NCBI RefSeq assembly: GCF_003947455.1
Contig: NZ_QHJH01000001.1
Coordinates: 62,001 to 126,000 of the forward strand
DNA: 64,000 bases
Source of the DNA: Streptomyces sp. WAC 04229
Lineage (GTDB): Bacteria > Actinomycetota > Actinomycetes > Streptomycetales > Streptomycetaceae
Direction: 5' to 3'
Part shown: in pieces, positions 16,676 to 24,762 of the stretch
How the letters are laid out: the number at the start of each line of letters is the position of its first letter
How positions within the stretch are numbered: the first letter of the stretch is position 1
Translations under genes and position numbers: made by a program
The notes under the pieces: generated by a model
What the model was told of the DNA's origin: nothing
The model's input: the letters and a program-made list of their open reading frames with translations, nothing else
The model's database searches: none

Positions 16676-18543
16676 CCGCGCCCACGGCCACCGCGCCGAA
16701 CCGGGAACAGCCGGACGGCGTGGACCCGGCCGGGAGGGGCGCAGGAGCGGACGCCGACCTGTTCGACCAGGACGTCCTGCCCAGCCCGCCCGGCGCGACC
16801 GGCAGCCTGCTGCGCTCCCTGCTGGCGCCCCTGAAGGCCCGCGTCGCCCTGACCACCGTCCTGCTGCTGCTCCAGCAGGCGGCGGTGCAGGCGGGCCCGC
16901 TGCTGGTGGCGTACGCCATCGACCGCGCTGTGCCGGCGCTGCGGGACGACGACCACGGACCGCTGGTCGCGGTCGGCGCCGGCTTCCTGCTGTGCTCGCT
17001 GGCGGCGGGCGGCCTCCAGTACGCGTTCATCGCGGCGGCCGCCCGGGTCAGCCAGGACGTCCTCCTCGACCTGCGCGGGCGGATCTTCCGGCACGCGCAG
17101 GCGCTGAGCGTCGACTTCCACGAGCGCTACACCTCGGGCCGGCTCATCTCCCGCTCCACCACGGACGTGGAGTCCCTGCGCGAACTGCTCGACGAGGGGC
17201 TCCAGGAGCTGGTGACGGTCATCCTCTCCTTCGTCTACATCGCGGCCCTGCTGCTCTGGCTTGACCTCGGTCTGGGCGCGGTCGCGGTGGCCTCGTTCGT
17301 CCCGCTGTACGCGCTGGTGCGGCTGTACCAGCGGCGCGCCGAGCGGGTGTACCGGCACCGGTCCACGGCGATCGCCGCGGTGATCGTGAAGTTCGTCGAG
17401 ACGATGAACGGCATCCGTCCGGTGCGCGCCTTCCGCCGGGAGGCCGCCAACGACGCCGACTTCGCGGTCCTGAACCGGCGCCACGAGCGGACCAACGGCG
17501 ACGCCCTCCTGGAGATGGCCCGTTACGTCGTCGGGTCCCGGCTGGTCGCCAACACGGCGGTCGCGGGCATCGTGCTGTGGGGCGCCTACCGGGTCGCGGG
17601 CGGCACGCTGGCGCTCGGTGTGCTGGCGGCGTCGGTGCTGTACCTGCGGCGGCTGTACGACCCGATCGACCGGCTCGGCATGTTCCTCAACTCGTACCAG
17701 TCGGCGGCCGCCTCCCTGGAGAAGATCGCCGGGCTGCTGGCCCAGACGCCCTCGGTGCCCGAACCGGCCGCGCCGAAGGAGCTGCCCCCGGCGGTCTCCG
17801 AACACCCCGGCCGCGAGGTGGTCTTCGACGCGGTGAGCTTCGGCTACCGCACCGGCGGCGAGGTGCTGCCCCGATTCGCCCTGACGCTCCCGGCCGGGCA
17901 GACGGTCGCCGTCGTGGGGTCGACCGGCGCGGGCAAGTCGACGCTGGCCAAGCTGCTCGCCCGGTTCTACGACCCCACCGACGGGCGGGTCCTGCTCGAC
18001 GGCGTCGACCTGCGCGACCTGGCGGTGCCCGAGCTGCGGCGCGGGGTGGTGATGGTGACGCAGGAGGCGTTCCTGTTCTCCGGCACGGTCGCCGACAACA
18101 TCGCGATCGGCCGGCCGGAGGCGACGCGGGAGGAGATCGAGCGGGCCGCGAAGGCGATCGGCGCCCACGACTTCATCGCCGCGCTGCCGGACGGCTACGA
18201 CACCGACGTCCGCAAGCGCGGTGGCCGCATCTCCGCCGGTCAGCGGCAACTGGTGGCGTTCGCACGGGCGTTGCTCGCGGATCCGGCGGTGCTGATCCTG
18301 GACGAGGCGACCAGTTCGCTGGACGTGCCCGGCGAGCGTGCGGTGCAGCGGGCGATGACGACGGTGCTGAAGGACCGTACGGCGGTGGTGATCGCGCACC
18401 GGCTGTCGACCGTGGAGATCGCGGACCGGGTGCTGGTCATGGAGCACGGCCGGATCGTGGAGGACGGCCCGCCGGACGCACTGATCTCCGGCACGGGCCG
18501 GTTCGCGGATCTGCACCGGGCCTGGCGGGACAGCCTCGCGTGA
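16672..18543 (+). CDS. ABC exporter half-transporter, subunit B of heterodimer 1 (catalytic Walker B)
   Basis: A 623-residue half-transporter. The membrane domain (about 45-350) contains the usual elbow and six helices, with SVDFHERYTSGRLISRSTTDVE in the coupling region. The ATPase domain (about 375-610) has Walker A GSTGAGKST, Q-loop VTQEAFLFSGTV, Walker B VLILDEATSSLD with catalytic Glu and switch His in VIAHRLSTVE. Its own signature is altered to RISAGQRQ rather than LSGGQ. Paired with the upstream subunit, its Walker motifs meet that subunit's intact LSGGQ, giving one canonical ATP site, while the reverse pairing is degenerate. The start overlaps the previous stop as ATGA. A 37-bp gap precedes the next exporter pair, so all four may be one transcript. 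Confidence 0.92.
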   Translation: MTAPTATAPNREQPDGVDPAGRGAGADADLFDQDVLPSPPGATGSLLRSLLAPLKARVALTTVLLLLQQAAVQAGPLLVAYAIDRAVPALRDDDHGPLVAVGAGFLLCSLAAGGLQYAFIAAAARVSQDVLLDLRGRIFRHAQALSVDFHERYTSGRLISRSTTDVESLRELLDEGLQELVTVILSFVYIAALLLWLDLGLGAVAVASFVPLYALVRLYQRRAERVYRHRSTAIAAVIVKFVETMNGIRPVRAFRREAANDADFAVLNRRHERTNGDALLEMARYVVGSRLVANTAVAGIVLWGAYRVAGGTLALGVLAASVLYLRRLYDPIDRLGMFLNSYQSAAASLEKIAGLLAQTPSVPEPAAPKELPPAVSEHPGREVVFDAVSFGYRTGGEVLPRFALTLPAGQTVAVVGSTGAGKSTLAKLLARFYDPTDGRVLLDGVDLRDLAVPELRRGVVMVTQEAFLFSGTVADNIAIGRPEATREEIERAAKAIGAHDFIAALPDGYDTDVRKRGGRISAGQRQLVAFARALLADPAVLILDEATSSLDVPGERAVQRAMTTVLKDRTAVVIAHRLSTVEIADRVLVMEHGRIVEDGPPDALISGTGRFADLHRAWRDSLA

Positions 18544-18580
18544 GGACGGGCGGGCCCACGGGCCGCGGGGGGAGTCATCG

Positions 18581-20353
18581 GTGATCGACGCCTACGAGGA
18601 TCCCGGCACGCCGGACCGCCGGGGCGGCTGGCGGTACCTGGCCTGGCTGGTCGCGCGGCAGTGGCCGCGCTGTCTGGCGGGTGCGGTGCTCGCCAGTACC
18701 TGGATGGTGCTGCTGGCGGCGACGCCGTACCTGATGGCGCGGGCCGTCGACCACGGCCTGGAACCCGGTGACATGGGCGCGCTGGCGGGCTGGACGGGCG
18801 CGCTGGCCGGGGTCGGCGCGGTCAACGCCTGCCTGGGCATGCTGCGGCACCGCACGATGACGCTGGTGCGGATGGACGCCAACTTCCGCACGGTCAAGGT
18901 GGTCGTGGGACACGCCACGCGGCTCGGCGCCGCGCTGCGCGGACAGGTGGGAACCGGCGAGGTCGTCACCATCGGCGTGGGCGACGTGCAGACCATCAGC
19001 ACCTCGCTGACGGCCGTGGGGCCGGGCATCGGGGCGGTCGTCGCGTACGCGGCGGTCGGCGGTCTGATGCTGTCGGTGTCGACGCGGCTCGCCCTGGTGG
19101 TGCTGATCGGGGTGCCGGTGCTCGGGGTGCTGCTGGGCCCGCTGATGGGGCGCCTCCAGGGCCGGGAGACCGAGTACCGGGAAGGGCAGGCCGTGCTGAC
19201 CGCGCGGATCGGCGACCTCGCGGGCGGGCTGCGGGTGCTGAACGGGCTGGGCGGCAAGGGCCTGATCGCGGACGCGTTCCGCCGGGACTCGGAGCGGCTG
19301 CGCGAGCGCGGCTACCGGGTCGGGGCGGTGACCAGCTGGATCCAGGCCCTCGGGGTGGGGCTGCCGGTGCTGTTCCTGGCGCTGGTCACCTGGCTCGGCG
19401 CGCGGCTGGCCGCGCAGGGCCGGATCAGCGTGGGTGAACTGGTGTCGGTGTACGGCTATGTGGTCGCGCTGGGCTGGCCGGTGTCGTTCCTCATCGAGAT
19501 GGGCCACCAGCTCAGCCGTGGTGTGGTGGCCGCCCGCCGGGTGGTCGCCTTCCTGCGCCTGGAGCCCGAGCCGGACACCGGCACCCGGAACGCCCCCGCC
19601 GAGCCCTCGGCGCTGTACGACCCGGCCTCCGGCGTACGCGTCCTCCCGGGCCGGCTGACCGCCCTGGCCGGCTCCCGCCCCTCCGACGCCGCCGGGGTCA
19701 TCGACCGCCTGGGCCGCTACACCCCGTCCGACGCGACGTGGGGCGGCGTCCCGCTGTCCGACATCCCCCTCCCCCGGATCCGCGACCGCATCCTGGTCGC
19801 CGAAGCGGAGGCCGACCTGTTCGCGGGCGTCCTGCGCGACGTAATAGGCGATCAGGACCCGCCCCTCAGGGGCGCGGGGAACTGCGCGACAAGCCACGAC
19901 GCACCCGCAGACGCCCGACAGCAGCACCCGGCAGACGATTCGGCGCGCCTCGAAGCCATCCACGCAGCCGCCGCCGAGGACATCATCCGCTCCCTCCCCG
20001 ACGGACTCGATTCACAGGTCGCGGCCCAGGCCAGCGACCTGTCCGGCGGCCAGAGACAACGCGTCCGCCTGGCCCGCGCCCTCCTCACCGCACCGGAGGT
20101 GCTCCTCGCCGTGGAACCGACCTCCGCCCTGGACGCCCACACCGAGGCAACGGTCGCGGCCCGCCTCCGGGACGCCCGCGAGGGCCGCACGACCGTGGTC
20201 GCGACCACCTCCCCCCTCGTACTGGACCGCGCCGACACGGTCGTGTACCTGGTCGACGGCAAGGCCGCCGCCACCGGTGCCCACCGCGAACTCCTCACCA
20301 CGGAACCGGGATACCGCGCGCTGGTCGCGCGGGACGAAGAGGTGGTCGGATGA
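18581..20353 (+). CDS. ABC exporter half-transporter, subunit A of heterodimer 2 (Walker A lost)
   Basis: A 590-residue half-transporter with a normal six-helix membrane domain (about 15-320) but a strongly degenerate ATPase. Where Walker A should be it reads ALAGSRPSDAAG, without the GxxGxGKS/T Lys. Walker B is VLLAVEPTSALD, and the switch-His loop is VVATTSPLVLD, without His. The signature DLSGGQRQRVRLARALL is perfect, so it can complete the partner's ATP site. About 29 residues (DPPLRGAGNCATSHDAPADA and following) between the Q-loop region and the signature are encoded by a dispersed repeat (19852-19930) read in frame. GTG start at 18581 follows GGGGGGAG. Stop overlaps the next gene as ATGA. 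Confidence 0.88.
   Translation: MIDAYEDPGTPDRRGGWRYLAWLVARQWPRCLAGAVLASTWMVLLAATPYLMARAVDHGLEPGDMGALAGWTGALAGVGAVNACLGMLRHRTMTLVRMDANFRTVKVVVGHATRLGAALRGQVGTGEVVTIGVGDVQTISTSLTAVGPGIGAVVAYAAVGGLMLSVSTRLALVVLIGVPVLGVLLGPLMGRLQGRETEYREGQAVLTARIGDLAGGLRVLNGLGGKGLIADAFRRDSERLRERGYRVGAVTSWIQALGVGLPVLFLALVTWLGARLAAQGRISVGELVSVYGYVVALGWPVSFLIEMGHQLSRGVVAARRVVAFLRLEPEPDTGTRNAPAEPSALYDPASGVRVLPGRLTALAGSRPSDAAGVIDRLGRYTPSDATWGGVPLSDIPLPRIRDRILVAEAEADLFAGVLRDVIGDQDPPLRGAGNCATSHDAPADARQQHPADDSARLEAIHAAAAEDIIRSLPDGLDSQVAAQASDLSGGQRQRVRLARALLTAPEVLLAVEPTSALDAHTEATVAARLRDAREGRTTVVATTSPLVLDRADTVVYLVDGKAAATGAHRELLTTEPGYRALVARDEEVVG
19852..19930 (+). repeat. Dispersed Streptomyces-type repeat, copy 2, inside a coding region
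   Basis: The stretch contains GGGGCGCGGGGAACTGCGCG at 19869-19888 followed by CAAGCCACGACGCACCCGC, the same core as copy 1 at 5930-5995 (there on the other strand). It is preceded by a CCCCTCAGGGG hairpin. Here it lies wholly within an ABC ATPase gene and keeps the frame open. Confidence 0.65.
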
Positions 20354-22119
20354 CCTCCGCGGGACAACTCCCCGTCGCCGACCGCGCCGACGTCCGGCGC
20401 GCCGCGGCCCGGCTGCTCGGCGAGGACCGCCGCGCTCTCGCCGTCGTCCTCGGCCTCAACGCCCTGGCCGCCGCGGCCGGACTGGCCGGCCCGTGGCTGC
20501 TGGGCCGGATCGTCGACGAGGTGCGCGCCGGCGGCGGGGTCGGCGCCGTGGACCGGATGGCCCTCGCCATTCTGGTCTGCTCGCTGGCACAGCTGCTGCT
20601 GGCCCGCTGGGCCCGCTACGTGGGCCACCGCTTCGGGGAACGGACGCTCGCCCGGGTGCGGGAGCGGTACGTGGACCGGGCGCTCGCCCTGCCCGCGTCG
20701 GTGGTGGAGCGGGCCGGCACCGGCGACCTGACGACCCGCGGCACCGCCGACGTGACCACCGTCGGCACCACGCTGCGGGACGCCGGACCCGACCTGCTCG
20801 TCAACTCGGTGCAGGCGCTGTTCCTCATGGGCGCGGTGTTCGTGCTCGACCCGCTGCTCGGCGCGGTCGGGGTGCTGGGGCTGACGCCGGCCTGGGTCGC
20901 GCTGCGCTGGTACCTGCGCCGGGCGCGGGCCGGGTACCTGGCCGAGGGCGCGGCCACGTCGGAGGTGGCGGAGAGCCTCGCCGCCACGGTGGCGGGGGCC
21001 CGCACCGTCGAGGCGTTCCACCTGGCCGCCCGGCGCATGTCGACCAACCGGGAGGCGCTGGAGGTCTCGCGCCGCACCCGGATGCGGACGCTGTTCCTGC
21101 GCTGCGTGTTCTTCCCGGCGGTGGACGTCTCCTACGTCCTGCCGGTGGCGGGCGTCCTGCTGTGCGGCGGGTTCCTGCACGCGCGCGGGTCGGTGAGCCT
21201 CGGGGCGGTGGTGGCGTGCGCCGTGTACCTCCAGCAGCTGGCCGGGCCGCTCGACGAGGTGCTGATGCGGACCGAGCAACTCCAGGCGGGCGCGGCCTCC
21301 TTCGCCCGGGTAGAGGGGCTGGCCCGGGCCCCGCGGGCGGAGGCGGACGAGTCGGCGGTCCCGGCGGACGACCGCATCGACGTCCGCGGGGCGCGGTACG
21401 CCTACGAGCGGGGCGGCGAGGTGCTGCGCGGTGTGGACCTGACCGTGCGGCCGGGCGAGCGGCTGGCGGTCGTCGGTCCGTCGGGCGCCGGCAAGACCAC
21501 GCTGAGCCGGCTCCTCGCGGGCGTCGACGCGCCGACCGCCGGCTCGGTGACGGTGGGCGGGGTGCCCGTGGTCGCCCTCGGTCCGGAACGGCTGCGCCGC
21601 CAGGTCGTGCTGGTCACCCAGGAGCACCACGTGTTCCTGGGCACGGTCCGGGACAATCTCCTGATCGCCGAACCGGAGGCCGGTGACGGTGCGTTGTGGG
21701 CGGCGCTCGCCGCGGTGGGTGCCGAGACCTGGGTGCGGGGGCTGCCCGGGGGCCTGGACACCGAGCTGGGTGCGAAGGGGCACCGGACGGACGGCTCGCA
21801 GGCCCAGCAGCTCGCCCTGGCCCGGGTGGTGCTGGCCGACCCGCACACGCTGATCCTGGACGAGGCCACCGCCCTGCTGGACCCGACGACGGCCCGGCAC
21901 ACCGAGCAGGCGCTCGCCGCGGTGCTGAAGGGCCGTACGGTCATCGCCATCGCGCACCGGCTGCACACCGCGCACGACGCGGACCGGGTGGCCGTCATGG
22001 AGGGCGGCCTGCTGACCGAACTGGGCACGCACGACGAACTGGTGACGGCCGGCGGGGCCTATGCGGCGCTGTGGGGTTCCTGGCACGGGGAGCCGTCCGA
22101 GCGGGCGGCTACTGACTGA
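20350..22119 (+). CDS. ABC exporter half-transporter, subunit B of heterodimer 2
   Basis: A 589-residue half-transporter. The membrane domain (about 25-315) is followed by an ATPase with Walker A GPSGAGKTT, Q-loop VTQEHHVFLGTV, Walker B LILDEATALLD (Glu present) and switch His in IAIAHRLHTAHD. The signature is replaced by TDGSQAQQLALARV. Thus it holds the catalytic Walker motifs and relies on the LSGGQ of the upstream subunit, mirroring heterodimer 1. The ATG overlaps the preceding stop. Its own stop codon lies inside the terminator hairpin at 22109-22134. The substrate is unknown. Both exporter pairs face the regulator operon across the palindrome region, which suggests shared control. Confidence 0.92.
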   Translation: MTSAGQLPVADRADVRRAAARLLGEDRRALAVVLGLNALAAAAGLAGPWLLGRIVDEVRAGGGVGAVDRMALAILVCSLAQLLLARWARYVGHRFGERTLARVRERYVDRALALPASVVERAGTGDLTTRGTADVTTVGTTLRDAGPDLLVNSVQALFLMGAVFVLDPLLGAVGVLGLTPAWVALRWYLRRARAGYLAEGAATSEVAESLAATVAGARTVEAFHLAARRMSTNREALEVSRRTRMRTLFLRCVFFPAVDVSYVLPVAGVLLCGGFLHARGSVSLGAVVACAVYLQQLAGPLDEVLMRTEQLQAGAASFARVEGLARAPRAEADESAVPADDRIDVRGARYAYERGGEVLRGVDLTVRPGERLAVVGPSGAGKTTLSRLLAGVDAPTAGSVTVGGVPVVALGPERLRRQVVLVTQEHHVFLGTVRDNLLIAEPEAGDGALWAALAAVGAETWVRGLPGGLDTELGAKGHRTDGSQAQQLALARVVLADPHTLILDEATALLDPTTARHTEQALAAVLKGRTVIAIAHRLHTAHDADRVAVMEGGLLTELGTHDELVTAGGAYAALWGSWHGEPSERAATD

Positions 22120-22134
22120 GCGGGCAGTCAGTAG
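22109..22134 (+). terminator. Hairpin at end of the exporter operon
   Basis: CTACTGACTG (22109-22118) and CAGTCAGTAG (22125-22134) are perfect inverted repeats around a 6-nt loop, and the left arm includes most of the stop codon. There is no T-tract, as is usual for Streptomyces terminators. Confidence 0.7.
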
Positions 22135-22197
22135 CGGGGCCCCGGGCGACGGTTCCGTTTATCGAACGTGAACTCCCGGTCAACGAACCATTTCCAG

Positions 22198-22222
22198 CCA
22201 ACTTACTGACGCGCTCCTGACA
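22198..22222 (+). promoter_or_regulatory. CCAAC-N13-CCTGACA element upstream of protease 1
   Basis: CCAAC (22198-22202), 13 bp, CCTGACA (22216-22222). The same pair with the same 13-bp spacing occurs upstream of the second protease (24635-24659), while the surrounding sequence differs. CTGACA could be a -35 hexamer; no convincing -10 follows. Confidence 0.45.
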
Positions 22223-22410
22223 AAGAGGGCGTGCTCCTGCCACTCTTCCGTCGGTCCCTTCACAGCGCCCCCACAGCTTCCTCACGAGCGTTGTGCGGCG
22301 ACCAGCTCCCGCACGTGATCTCTGCGTATCGCACAGTTCCGCCCGGCCGGCCACCCGCCGACCGGTCTCCCCTGGCCGCGCACCCCGCGGCCACGCAGAA
22401 GGAGTCGGTG

Positions 22411-24459
22411 TTGAGCAGCAGTTCTCCCCACAGACGCACCTCCCACACCACGTCCCACACCCCCTCCCGCGTCGCGCACCGGCGTGCCGCGGCGGTCGCG
22501 CTGGCCGGTGTCGCCGCGCTGATCGCCACCGCGGTGCAGTCCGGCGCCGCCACCGCCGCGCCCGCCCAGGCCCCCGCACCGGGTGCCGAGTCGGTCACGC
22601 TGACCCCGGCCCAGCGCGCCGAGCTGATCCGCGACGCCAACGCCACCAAGGCCGAGACGGCCGGCGACCTGGGCCTGGGCGCCAAGGAGAAGCTGGTCGT
22701 CCGCGACGTGGTCAAGGACCGCGACGGCACGCTGCACACCCGCTACGAGCGGACCTACGACGGGCTGCCCGTCCTCGGCGGCGACCTGGTCGTGACCAGC
22801 GACGCCGGGACGACCGAGCGGGTCGTGAAGGCCACGTCCAAGGCGATCAGGCCGGCCACGGTGACGCCGAAGATATCCGCCGGCAAGGCGGAGCAGCAGG
22901 CCGTGTCCGTCGCGAAGGCCGCCGGAGCCGAGGGGGCTCAGGCCGACCGGGCCCCGCGCAAGGTGGTCTGGGCGGCGCAGGGCACCCCGGTCCTGGCGTA
23001 CGAGACGGTCGTGGGCGGCCTCCAGGAGGACGGCACCCCGAACGAGCTGCACGTGATCACCGACGCCGCCACCGGCGCCAAGCTCTTCGAGTACCAGGCG
23101 ATCCACAACGGCACCGGCAACACCATGTACAGCGGCACGGTGACGCTGGGCACCGCCCAGTCCGGGTCGTCGTACACGCTGACCGACACCACGCGCGGCA
23201 ACCACAAGACGTACAACCTCAACCGAGGCACGTCCGGCACCGGCACGCTCTTCTCCGGCCCCGACGACGTGTGGGGCAACGGCCAGGCCTCCAACGCCGA
23301 GACCGCCGGCGCCGACGCCCACTACGGGGCCGCGCTGACCTGGGACTACTACAAGAACGTCCAGGGCCGCTCGGGCATCCGCGGCGACGGGGTGGGCGCC
23401 TACTCCCGCGTCCACTACGGCAACAACTACGTCAACGCCTTCTGGTCGGACAGCTGCTTCTGCATGACGTACGGCGACGGTTCGGGCAACGCCAACCCGC
23501 TGACGTCGATCGACGTGGCCGCGCACGAGATGACGCACGGCGTCACCTCCAACACCGCGGGCCTGATCTACAGCGGCGAGTCCGGCGGTCTCAACGAGGC
23601 CACCTCGGACATCTTCGGCGCGGCCGTCGAGTTCCACGCGAACAACTCCAGCGACGTCGGTGACTACCTCATCGGCGAGGAGATCGACATCAACGGCGAC
23701 GGCACGCCGCTGCGCTACATGGACAAGCCGAGCAAGGACGGCGCGTCCAAGGACGCCTGGTACTCGGGGATCGGCAACATCGACGTCCACTACTCGTCGG
23801 GCCCGGCCAACCACTTCTTCTACCTGCTGAGCGAGGGCAGCGGCACCAAGACCATCAACGGTGTCACCTACGACTCGCCCACCTCGGACGGCCTCCCGGT
23901 CACCGGCATCGGCCGCGACAAGGCGGCGAAGATCTGGTTCCGCGCGCTGACCACGAAGTTCACGTCGACGACGAACTACGCGGCGGCCCGCACCGGCACC
24001 CTCGCCGCCGCCGGTGAGCTGTACGGCACCGACAGCACCGAGTACAAGCGGGTGCAGGACGCGTGGGCGGGCATCAACGTCGGCGCCCGCTCCGGCGGCG
24101 GCGGTGGCGGCACCTCCTTCGAGAACGCCGCCGACGTGGCGATCCCGGACAACGGCGCGGCGGTCACCTCGTCGGTCACCGTGACGGGACGGGCGGGCAA
24201 CGCGCCGGCCAACCTCCAGGCGGCGGTGGACATCGTGCACACCTGGCGCGGTGACCTGGTGGTCGACCTGCTGGCCCCGGACGGGACCGCGTACCGCCTG
24301 AAGAACTCCAGCTCCTCCGACTCGGCGGACAACGTGAACCAGACGTACACGGTGAACGCCTCCTCGGAGACCGCCAACGGCACCTGGAAGCTGCGCGTCC
24401 AGGACGTGGCGGCCCGCGACACCGGCTACATCAACTCCTTCAAGCTCACCTTCCCGTAG
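22411..24459 (+). CDS. Secreted thermolysin-like (M4) metalloprotease with C-terminal P domain
   Basis: A ~682-residue exported neutral protease. A long twin-basic signal region (HRRAAAVALAGVAALIATAV) precedes a FTP/PepSY-type propeptide (about 50-210), the M4 catalytic domain (about 215-560) and a P/Homo-B domain (about 570-682). The zinc site is intact: VAAHEMTHGVTSN (HExxH) and GGLNEATSD (third ligand Glu); the catalytic His region is NIDVHYSSGPANHFFY. A Gly-rich linker separates the P domain. It degrades extracellular protein after propeptide removal. The TTG at 22411 has AAGGAG 6 nt upstream; GTG at 22408 is too close. It is paralogous to the next gene, which lacks the P domain. Confidence 0.93.
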   Translation: MSSSSPHRRTSHTTSHTPSRVAHRRAAAVALAGVAALIATAVQSGAATAAPAQAPAPGAESVTLTPAQRAELIRDANATKAETAGDLGLGAKEKLVVRDVVKDRDGTLHTRYERTYDGLPVLGGDLVVTSDAGTTERVVKATSKAIRPATVTPKISAGKAEQQAVSVAKAAGAEGAQADRAPRKVVWAAQGTPVLAYETVVGGLQEDGTPNELHVITDAATGAKLFEYQAIHNGTGNTMYSGTVTLGTAQSGSSYTLTDTTRGNHKTYNLNRGTSGTGTLFSGPDDVWGNGQASNAETAGADAHYGAALTWDYYKNVQGRSGIRGDGVGAYSRVHYGNNYVNAFWSDSCFCMTYGDGSGNANPLTSIDVAAHEMTHGVTSNTAGLIYSGESGGLNEATSDIFGAAVEFHANNSSDVGDYLIGEEIDINGDGTPLRYMDKPSKDGASKDAWYSGIGNIDVHYSSGPANHFFYLLSEGSGTKTINGVTYDSPTSDGLPVTGIGRDKAAKIWFRALTTKFTSTTNYAAARTGTLAAAGELYGTDSTEYKRVQDAWAGINVGARSGGGGGGTSFENAADVAIPDNGAAVTSSVTVTGRAGNAPANLQAAVDIVHTWRGDLVVDLLAPDGTAYRLKNSSSSDSADNVNQTYTVNASSETANGTWKLRVQDVAARDTGYINSFKLTFP

Positions 24460-24483
24460 GCCCGCACGCGGGTCCCCACGGTC

Positions 24484-24525
24484 AGGGCGCCGTCCCGGTG
24501 GTTCGAATCCCCGGGGCGGCGCCCT
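24484..24525 (+). terminator. Hairpin terminator after protease 1
   Basis: AGGGCGCCGTCCCGG (24484-24498) pairs with CCGGGGCGGCGCCCT (24511-24525) with one mismatch and a 12-nt loop, 25 bp after the stop codon. A CTTTTT run occurs ~14 bp further on. Confidence 0.75.
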
Positions 24526-24634
24526 CCCGCGTCCGCCCTCTTTTTGCCAAGGCCATACGCGCCGAGGGTTGCCGCTTTGCCGAGGTCACACGGGTTCACA
24601 CACCCGCAACATTCACCCGGACGTCAACTTTCGG

Positions 24635-24659
24635 CCAACATCATTCGACCCTCCTGACA
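24635..24659 (+). promoter_or_regulatory. CCAAC-N13-CCTGACA element upstream of protease 2
   Basis: CCAAC (24635-24639) and CCTGACA (24653-24659), identical in motif and spacing to the element before protease 1, ~104 bp before the start codon. It suggests common control of the two proteases. Confidence 0.45.
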
Positions 24660-24762
24660 TGTACGCGCCCTCGGTGTCAGTCTTCGGTGATCCGCCGCAC
24701 AACTTCGCAGCCAACTCCGGCCGGACCCCACGCCGACCGGATCCCCCACCGAAGGAGTCTGT

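Noticed and set aside
20277..21686. Long plus-strand open frame overlapping the last ABC exporter gene
   Set aside because: Low-complexity Arg/Gly translation in the wrong frame; the ABC protein in the other frame has all expected motifs.
24497..24512. GGTTCGAATCC resembles the T-arm of a tRNA
   Set aside because: No D-arm, anticodon arm or acceptor stem can be formed around it; it is the loop side of the terminator hairpin 24484-24525.
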